Below are positions 57,590-64,000 of a stretch of 64,000 bases of DNA, in pieces. Source of the stretch: Platynereis dumerilii. Its lineage: Eukaryota; Annelida; Polychaeta; Phyllodocida; Nereididae. The notes beneath the pieces are model-generated. The model worked only from the letters and a program-made list of their open reading frames with translations, had not been told where the DNA came from and searched no databases. Within the stretch, counting starts at the first letter, position 1. Every line of letters begins with the position of its first letter. The position numbers and the translations under genes are program-made. The stretch spans positions 14,733,759-14,797,758 of the forward strand of contig JAPTHN010000008.1 in assembly GCA_026936325.1 (NCBI GenBank), given 5' to 3'.

Positions 57590-57660
57590 ATTCCATCACT
57601 TAACATCAGTGAAATTCCTGAACATTTAAGATTTTCACATCATTACAAGTAATGCATGAT
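57590..57660 (-). promoter_or_regulatory. Second SECIS-like element downstream of copy 4
   Basis: On the minus strand ATGA (57640-57643) and TGAT (57605-57608) enclose GTGAAAATC/GAATTTCAC (one mismatch) with AAA in the loop. It lies 290 bp beyond the nearer SECIS and past the polyadenylation-like AATAAA at 57801-57806 (minus strand). It may be a duplicate or a remnant of another copy. Confidence 0.7.
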
Positions 57661-57884
57661 GTTGTTGAAGCATTAATGTGAGATAAGAAATTTGAGGCAA
57701 ATTTAATTTTTTTCTCAACAAAAACACAAATTTGAGATCAGAAAGAGAGGGAGAACTTTAAAGTAGGCAGTCCATAACTTGTCACAATTACTTTTACATA
57801 TTTATTACACATTTACCTCTATATTGAGATTTTATGCAAGTCCATTTAAAAACATGTTCACAAAAAAACACACAGTAAAATTCA

Positions 57885-57945
57885 CAACTGAACTGTCAGT
57901 GCAATTCCTGAATAATTTAAGAATTTCACTTCATCACAAGTCATG
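57885..57945 (-). promoter_or_regulatory. SECIS element of deiodinase copy 4
   Basis: ATGA (57931-57934) and TGAC (about 57895-57898) enclose GTGAAATTC/GAATTGCAC (one mismatch) with AAA in the loop. It lies about 400 nt after the stop, followed 80 nt later by AATAAA. The 3' quartet TGAC differs from TGAT in the other copies. Confidence 0.75.
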
Positions 57946-58341
57946 TTTGTAACTGTTGGTTGTTTGTGGACATATAAGACAACACAAGATTCCTCCATTA
58001 AATGTCATAACCAACACAGCTGCACAGTGACCCTGAGTCCCTGACTAACAACTCCAGTGTGGACTATATACTTTCAACTTTCTAACAAGTCATATATATA
58101 AGATATAAGATTAATTTAGACTGAAACGCTCATATTTTGCATCTCCGAGGAGAGACCACACTCCCCCCCCCCCCAAAGATTGATTGTGAGAGATTGATTC
58201 ATGACTGCGGGATGGGCAGTCTTATAATGCTGGAACCACTAAATACTCACAACTTACTTCTATATATATCAAAAGCTCCCCATCCTCCATTTTACTTTCT
58301 TAATATTTGTGATTATACTTCTCCAATTATAAATTATCTTT

Positions 58342-59650
58342 CTAATCAGATTTTGACTTATTCTTACAATAACTCTCCAACCATTCTTCAACTTCTTCCA
58401 ATCTGTAGTCTGCCGGTCCCCTTCCTCCTGCGTATTCAATGATGCCATTATGGACAACATAAAGTCTCTCTGGTAGAGCAGCATACGCAAATCTCGCTTC
58501 ATTTGACATCTTGTCCAACACCAGGGGGCAGTTTATTTCTTGGATTGAAGTCAAGATCTTTGCAGCAATCACACGATCTTCTAAGCCTGCAAGAAAATTT
58601 ATTATGAAACATCAATTAATTGAGAATAACTTGAAAGAGTTATTAAAAACAGTGGGTGTCCTTAATATTGAGAAACATGTTTACACTGTGGTCAGTTAAA
58701 TGCAGAGTTTCAGTGGTAAAGAATTTATTGTGGTCCGCTATTCCAGCACTATATATTATAAATCCAGAATGTAGACTAATAGTGTTGTGTGTTGCAGCCA
58801 AATTTCATGACCTGGAATTTCAGCCTTGAATGGAATGTTGTGAATACAAGATTGTCAAATCTAAACAACGACTTCTGTCTTATTTTTACTACTTTTTTAA
58901 ACCAGTAACGAACCCCAAGTAACAACAGAGATATCCAATAAAAATAGTTTATCAGGTAAATATATATACTCATCACAATTGCTTGTATTGACTTGAACAT
59001 TATGGCCAAAAATAACAGACCATGGAGAACTGACCTTGAAGTTAAGAGGAAAGATTGGCATGGACATTGCTTTTTTAAAAATACTTACACTTATGCTTCT
59101 TAATTTCTGCATAGTTGTTGGTGAAGGACCAACCATCGCTGGAGTGAGCCTCGTCAATGTAAACTACGACAAAGTCAGCCTCGCTTTGGAACTTGTCAAC
59201 AAGCTCAACAAAGGAAGCTATCTTTGCCATGAATGGGGGTCAGGTGCAGCTTCCAAAGTTTATCACCAGGGGGACACCTGGTCTTGCGAATTTTTTCAAA
59301 AGCTCAATTTCTTCATATTCATTACTGCCAGTTTTGTTGCTATCCACAGGCATCTTTATTACAGGAACCTCAGGTGCAGGACATCCCAGGTAGGCCTTTC
59401 GTTCGTTCACAAATTCCTCCCAGAGAAGATGTAGTTCAAGTTTAATAGTGCTCCAATATGTAAATGTTTTGGCATAATCTTCAGGGTTCAGTTTGGATTT
59501 ATCCAAACCAGTTTGTTTGCTCCCCATTGTAACCATTTTTTCAAACAATGTCGGTGAGAATGTGAGTGCCAGCTTCAACATAATAGATCGAAGAAGATAT
59601 CCCCATGTTTCTCTCAGGAAACCACAGAGCCGGTAGAAGAAGTTCGCCAT
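58342..59650 (-). CDS. DIO: Iodothyronine deiodinase copy 4 (selenoprotein)
   Basis: Minus-strand exons 59650-59089 and 58586-58342 join at a phase-1 GTAAGT...TTGCAG intron to give 268 residues, Sec at codon 137 (TGA 59242-59240). The block INFGSCT-U-PPFMAKIASF, YIDEAHSSDGW, KKHK and the C-terminal GGRGPADYRLEEVEEWLESY are family hallmarks. The first coding exon is 562 nt in copies 2, 3 and 4, and Sec sits at codon 137 in each, so the genes descend from recent duplication with strict length conservation. This copy is inverted relative to the others and separated from copy 3 by 13.7 kb of mobile elements. The N-terminal MANFFYRLCGFLRETWGYLL is a likely membrane anchor. Start choice follows the TTTCAG|TC-ATG context shared by all copies. 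Confidence 0.93.
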
Positions 59651-59652
59651 GA

Positions 59653-61318
59653 CTGAAAAAGGAAAAAAGAAGTTATTTAGTGATAAAGGTGTGGGACAAC
59701 AAAACAATTTGAGACAAAAGCAGATAATAATATATATACCTGTACAATTGTATTGTAACATTAAACTACATTGTCAATATTGATATAAGATTTCCAATGT
59801 TGGAACCCTCGAGGCACATTTTGATGGCCTCGGCCTCGGTCTTGGATGACCAATGCTTGGCCTTGGACTCGGTCTCGGACCCTCTGGCTCAGATATTTGT
59901 CCGAGGCATGTCAAGAGGCCAGCCACATGAATAAAGTACAATTTGTTAGAACAGTCAAACTAAATTAAATTCCTGTCAGTTAGTATAATTATCAATCAGT
60001 TTGCCTTATCCATGGGACCTGCTTTAAATATTAAATATCTATTCTAGGCTGAGTGGTATCTTATAAGGCGGTGCCATTTTTTGTGATACATACCCTGTAA
60101 TGAAGTTATGAATCACCAAATGTGTTAAATATTTTAACTTTCCTTCACTAATTGAGGTGCTTTGACATTGAACATTGTTGCATGTAAATTTATAGCATAA
60201 TGATGGAAGTTTCATAGTTTTTGCTTACATTTAATGCAAGGTGCCTTAGTACCTGATCATTAACTTTACACACAAGAATGTTTGACAAATAACATAACTT
60301 GACAAAACGGAACGGGACAAAATTTTTGACAGAATCTCCCAACATGCATACATGCCTAAAAAAATATTCCAAATATCTTTAATATACATGGAGTACAAAA
60401 GTACACCGACTAGAATTCAAAAAAGTGTCTCCAGCATCATATAGTGCTATTTACAGTATAGAAATTGGAATTGATCTGTGTAGTCAGATAATAATGACAA
60501 TTTTAAAAATGCCTTACCTGTGCCTCAATAATCCCCCTTTGTACACATAGGTCTTTCTCCAACTGACATAGGTATTGTATAAATTAATGAAAAATAATAT
60601 TATCCCTTTTTAATGCCTTGAGTGATGGATTATGTAGGTCTCATGATGCCGGTCTAAATTTTCTCCATCTTTTGTTAGCATCAAAAACATATCAGACAAA
60701 AAAGTTTGCTCCAACTGTGAGATTTACATGAACAGTCATATTCCTTATATACTCATGAATGTAATTCATATTTGGCACATGGAAGGTCGGGCTGACACAT
60801 ATGAAATCTGTGTTATGAACTTATGACCTCCAAGGGACAGGATTCAGAACATTGTCCTAGAAACTGTGCATCGTTACGTGTCTTAAAATCACAAACTGCC
60901 TGAGAGCGCCATTGCAAAATTGGTCAAGTAGAAATGTGAAAGAAAAATGAATTGACACCAGCAGCGTATTTAGGCGGGGCCGTAATTTTAAGGCAGGCTG
61001 AGGTATGCAATCTTCGAGCGCTCATTCTAGTTCTGATATCTGCTGCTGGAGCGTTGTTTCAAAGCAAAACAGCACGTTTGTCTATTCCATGCAGACAATT
61101 GAATCTGCAGGTTGCCAAAAAAAAAATTGAGACAAAAGCAGACATATTTATAAATATATATAGGCTACTGTGAAATTGAACAACACTGTCAATATTGATA
61201 GCTTTAAGAAAAGGAAGTAGACAATCAATCAAAAGATTCTGGACTTGTCAAATCTAATGTAAATGTATGTATGCATGGTCTGACATGTGAATACATGTAA
61301 TTTAGTAAAATTTCTCAC
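59653..61318 (-). other. Intron 1 of deiodinase copy 4
   Basis: Non-coding. A ~90 bp segment beginning TTGAGACAAAAGCAGA and ending TGTCAATATTGATA occurs near both ends (59709-59785 and 61127-61200), so the DNA between may be an insertion. A CCTCGGCCTCGG-rich patch lies at 59805-59890. Confidence 0.55.
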
Positions 61319-61420
61319 CTGGTATATTTGTCTATACCAGCCCATGTGCCCACTTCAAGGGATTCTAGGAAAGCTGAGAATAAATCTGGCACCTCAACCG
61401 TTATGTAAATGCCTCCCTAC
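61319..61420 (-). other. Deiodinase copy 4: non-coding first exon
   Basis: On the minus strand it carries CCAGATTTATTC and ends GACAAATATACCAG|GTGAGAA, parallel to the first exon of copy 3. Its 5' border is approximate. Confidence 0.6.
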
Positions 61421-61712
61421 CTGCCTTTTGGGAGCATAAAATGCCTTAATAAGACATTTACCAGTACGATATCCCATTTGCTAATGAGGACCAAAAACTA
61501 TGCTGGGCGACAACTGGTGAAAACCACAATGCGACAAAAAAAGTCCTTTCATTCAGACAAATAGACATTTTTAGCATGCTATTTGTTTGTTGTGTCCCGA
61601 GATTCTATCTGTATTTTTGCTGCCTCACACTTTCCTCTCGCGTACATATACTAGGTGGCCCTGACATAGCAGTCCGTTGTACTTTTTTTGGGTCTCCTCC
61701 ATTTATGTAATT

Positions 61713-61741
61713 AAACTTCACCTATTACATAGGTGAAGTTT
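61713..61741. repeat. Perfect 13 bp hairpin
   Basis: AAACTTCACCTAT and ATAGGTGAAGTTT are exact inverses around a 3-nt loop. It opens the AGGTCA-rich block and may be the end of a foldback or satellite-like element. Confidence 0.8.
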
Positions 61742-61809
61742 CTTGTTTTCGTAAATATCATTATTTTTCCAGACACAAATTTTTTTGAAAAAAATCACAT
61801 ACATAGTGT

Positions 61810-62650
61810 TCTATGACCTCATTACACTGACCAAGTTTCGGTGACCTTGAAACCTTTTTTCAAGGTCACAGGCTCGGTCAAAGTTTAATTTTTTCAAAAT
61901 TTGAATTGACCATATCTCGTTAAATTATCAATAAATTTCATTTTTGATACACACGCTTTAGTTACCAGATATTATACAAAGTTTGACCTAATTTCAAGAA
62001 AGTAGCTCAAGGTCAATATTGTACATATGCCATTTCACTCCTAGAGGTCTCGGCACGGGAAGTCAGAATCCGCAGGTCACAGAGTTACATGCATGACACT
62101 AGAAGTTGCCTGAATGACATACGCATTTCTGCGACTAATTTTTGTTATGATCCCGTACTTAGTTTTTGAGTTATGTAATTTTAAATATCAACCGCGTCGT
62201 CAAAACCAGTGACCTTGGTAATTTCACCCAGAAATATCGATTTTAGGCCATAACAATGTATAGTGAACCCCCCCAAAGATACCCCTAAAACCCCCACTTT
62301 TTTTTCAAGTTTGAACAAAAATCTGTTTTTCAAGGTCATTCGGCTCTTCAAAATGCGAAAAGTGCTTATTTTCAAAAATTCTAGACAGACAAAAATATGT
62401 TCATTTATAATATTTAATTCAATGTCCTGTAACATTTTACCTTAATTTTCTACAAAATTCCAAATATCACAAACCGCAGAATGTTGAAAAATTACAAATT
62501 ATTGTTTATTGCGTATTTGACATAGAAATATCGGTCCTAGACAGTTACAATAATGAATTTACCCCTCCATTTTCACACACTGCCATTCTGAAAATCATAT
62601 CGTTTTGACCTCGAAAATTATTTTCAAGGTCAAATTCAAGGTCAAATATG
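61810..62650. promoter_or_regulatory. AGGTCA half-site cluster upstream of deiodinase copy 4
   Basis: About ten AGGTCA words (either strand) lie at 61814, 61842, 61863, 61984, 62010, 62074, 62210, 62333, 62606, 62627 and 62639, several in the extended form TCAAGGTCA. The last two form a direct repeat spaced by 6 bp. AGGTCA is the half-site of thyroid-hormone, retinoid, ERR and SF-1-type receptors. Whether this is an enhancer or part of a repeat family is unknown. Confidence 0.4.
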
Positions 62651-63296
62651 CTAAAGCCCTTGGTAAATAACCACCTGAAATGTTAGTTATACACCTCAAA
62701 TTCGTTGTATAACCTATACATACACACCATGTACGTGAACAGCTAATAACAATATCAACTGGTATTCAGACAGAAGGCCATCATTACCTTGTGAATTATT
62801 ATACAGGAGAGACAGTGTTAACAGTTTGTCATCAGTATTCAAGAATTAATTTAAAATGATTACAAAAAATCTAAGTCTGACACCATATAAATGGCTTTTA
62901 CTACTTTCTGAAAATTTGTGCTGGTCCAACTCCAATTTTAAGGCAATGGCATTTATTGAAAATTTGCTTTTAACTTAGTACAAGATATTCGCTTGACATG
63001 TCCTTTGTGAAGTGATTAGTGATGGCATTGATGCCTGGAATCGTTCATTTGATCAACGATTGGGTAAGTTTGATTGCATCTACTCTAACTAGGCCTACTC
63101 TGGAAATTGTGTTTCTACTTTGAGAGTAAATTTCTTCAAAATTGTCCAGTTTCTAATGAAAAGGAGTACGGAATATCCTGGCAGGCGGAAATTCGAACCG
63201 TCATTGGACATCTTCAATTGATTGCCTTGATTGTTTACACTGAATTACAGCAATCCACAGATAGAGGTCGGCGCCGCGACCTATCCACCACAGGAC
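62651..63296. other. Non-coding stretch, nothing recognised
   Basis: AT-rich DNA without a coherent frame or a clear repeat. Confidence 0.4.
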
Positions 63297-63300
63297 GTAT

Positions 63301-64000
63301 AGGCCCGTTTTCACCAACATGGTATTTAGAGTTATGCCAGGTCTTAGCTAAGACCTGGTCTGGCTAAGCCAATCACTCAAGCGGAGCAGGATCAAGGAAC
63401 ATTTACTGAGTGAAAGTCTGCACATAGTATTTAAACAACTCAACTGCTACAAACACAATTAATCTCTGAATTTCCCAAACATGGCCAAATGACAAGGTAA
63501 GAGAAAAAGAGGGGTGGGCTTGGAAATTTATAAAAAAGAAAATTAATTAGTTGTCTGTCCAGTGTTGGTGACAGAAATGCATTTTTCTTTAGCCCCCTCC
63601 CCTCAAACAATAAATTAATACAAATCAGCTGCTCATGCATTCTTGCACAATGAAACTACAATAATGGTTGAATCCCTTTGAATATCTAATGATAAGGGTC
63701 CTCAAAATCTGATGTACCCAAAATGGCTGACGTGCCTTTGATTTTTTGCTACCGGCCGTTACCAACAAGTCGTTGGTGACTTGAGTGGTATTAGTGTCGC
63801 CTCAGTTTCAAGGATTGTGAAGCGTGTTAGTCATGCAATCGCTTCATTAAAACCCATATATGTACGTATGCCCAGTGGACCAGTCACACGGGAGGCTAAA
63901 TTGGAATTTTCCGAAATCGCCCGATTTCCGGGGGGGTTATAGGATGCATAGATTGCACCCACGTCCGAATTTCCTGCCCTTCGAAAGTACCCCTGTGCTA
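63301..64000 (+). mobile_element. Harbinger-type element, cut by the window edge
   Basis: GGCCCGTTTTCACCAA near 63302 resembles Harbinger terminal repeats, and a 22 bp perfect palindrome lies at 63337-63358. The transposase-like region begins about 63661 and continues beyond position 64000. The left border is inferred. Confidence 0.5.
63661..64000 (+). pseudogene. Harbinger transposase fragment (DDE_Tnp_4 / HARBI1-like)
   Basis: The frame reads FFATGRYQQVVGDLSGIS, ASVSRIVKRVSHAI and LEFSEIARFPG, then, after a frame change in a G run near 63930, VIGCIDCTHVRI, the first catalytic Asp region of PIF/Harbinger nucleases. A TGA at 63739 stands where an Arg codon would be expected. The C-terminal half is outside the window. 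It is damaged, so probably a dead copy. Confidence 0.85.

Noticed and set aside
59651-59761. Open frame extending deiodinase copy 4 by 37 residues upstream
   Set aside because: Same reason: the extension lies in intron 1, before the shared acceptor.

Overview
The window looks like AT-rich nuclear DNA from a marine invertebrate. An invertebrate deuterostome, perhaps an echinoderm or hemichordate, is my best guess. The basis is spliced genes with animal-type splice sites, selenocysteine-coding deiodinase genes, a CASK first exon, Crypton, Ngaro, Harbinger, hAT, mariner and LINE relatives, and the frequent word TAGGCCTA. The species call is inference and weak. Most of the window is intron, intergenic DNA or transposon.

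Region 1 (1-20.6 kb): the first coding exon of a CASK orthologue lies on the minus strand at 20122-20180, with a GC-richer promoter-like block to its right. No second exon was found to the left, so 1-20121 is probably CASK intron 1. It holds a four-exon, intact Crypton-type tyrosine recombinase gene (13140-15249), bracketed by two inverted copies of a ~0.9 kb repeat. It also holds two identical 380 bp direct repeats, a hAT-like MITE and an apparent LINE tail.

Region 2 (20.6-35.3 kb): transposons. There is a 1.1 kb Harbinger-type MITE, then a nearly complete LINE (about 24.8-30.9 kb). The LINE's first ORF fuses a NADAR-like domain to an SGNH-hydrolase-like domain, and its 1274-residue second ORF is intact. 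After it come a CTCAACTAAA minisatellite inside a short-TIR element, a foldback block built from AAAACGCCTAC units, and a hAT MITE carrying a nested tRNA-derived SINE.

Region 3 (35.6-61.4 kb): the main host content is a cluster of four iodothyronine deiodinase (selenoprotein) genes. Copies 2 and 3 (plus strand) and copy 4 (minus strand) appear intact. Each has a short non-coding exon, a coding exon with an in-frame TGA (Sec137) in the active site, a phase-1 intron, a C-terminal exon and a SECIS-like hairpin downstream. Copy 1 is a pseudogene. Between copies 3 and 4 lie a Ngaro-type tyrosine-recombinase retroelement with split direct repeats, a LINE relic and a foldback mariner-like element.

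Region 4 (61.4-64 kb): upstream of deiodinase copy 4 is a block rich in AGGTCA half-sites, the core word of nuclear-receptor elements. The window ends inside a damaged Harbinger transposase.

Functionally, the host genes are a synaptic/epithelial scaffold kinase (CASK) and a thyroid-hormone-type deiodinase family that has expanded locally. All boundaries and homologies were read by eye; no database search was run.
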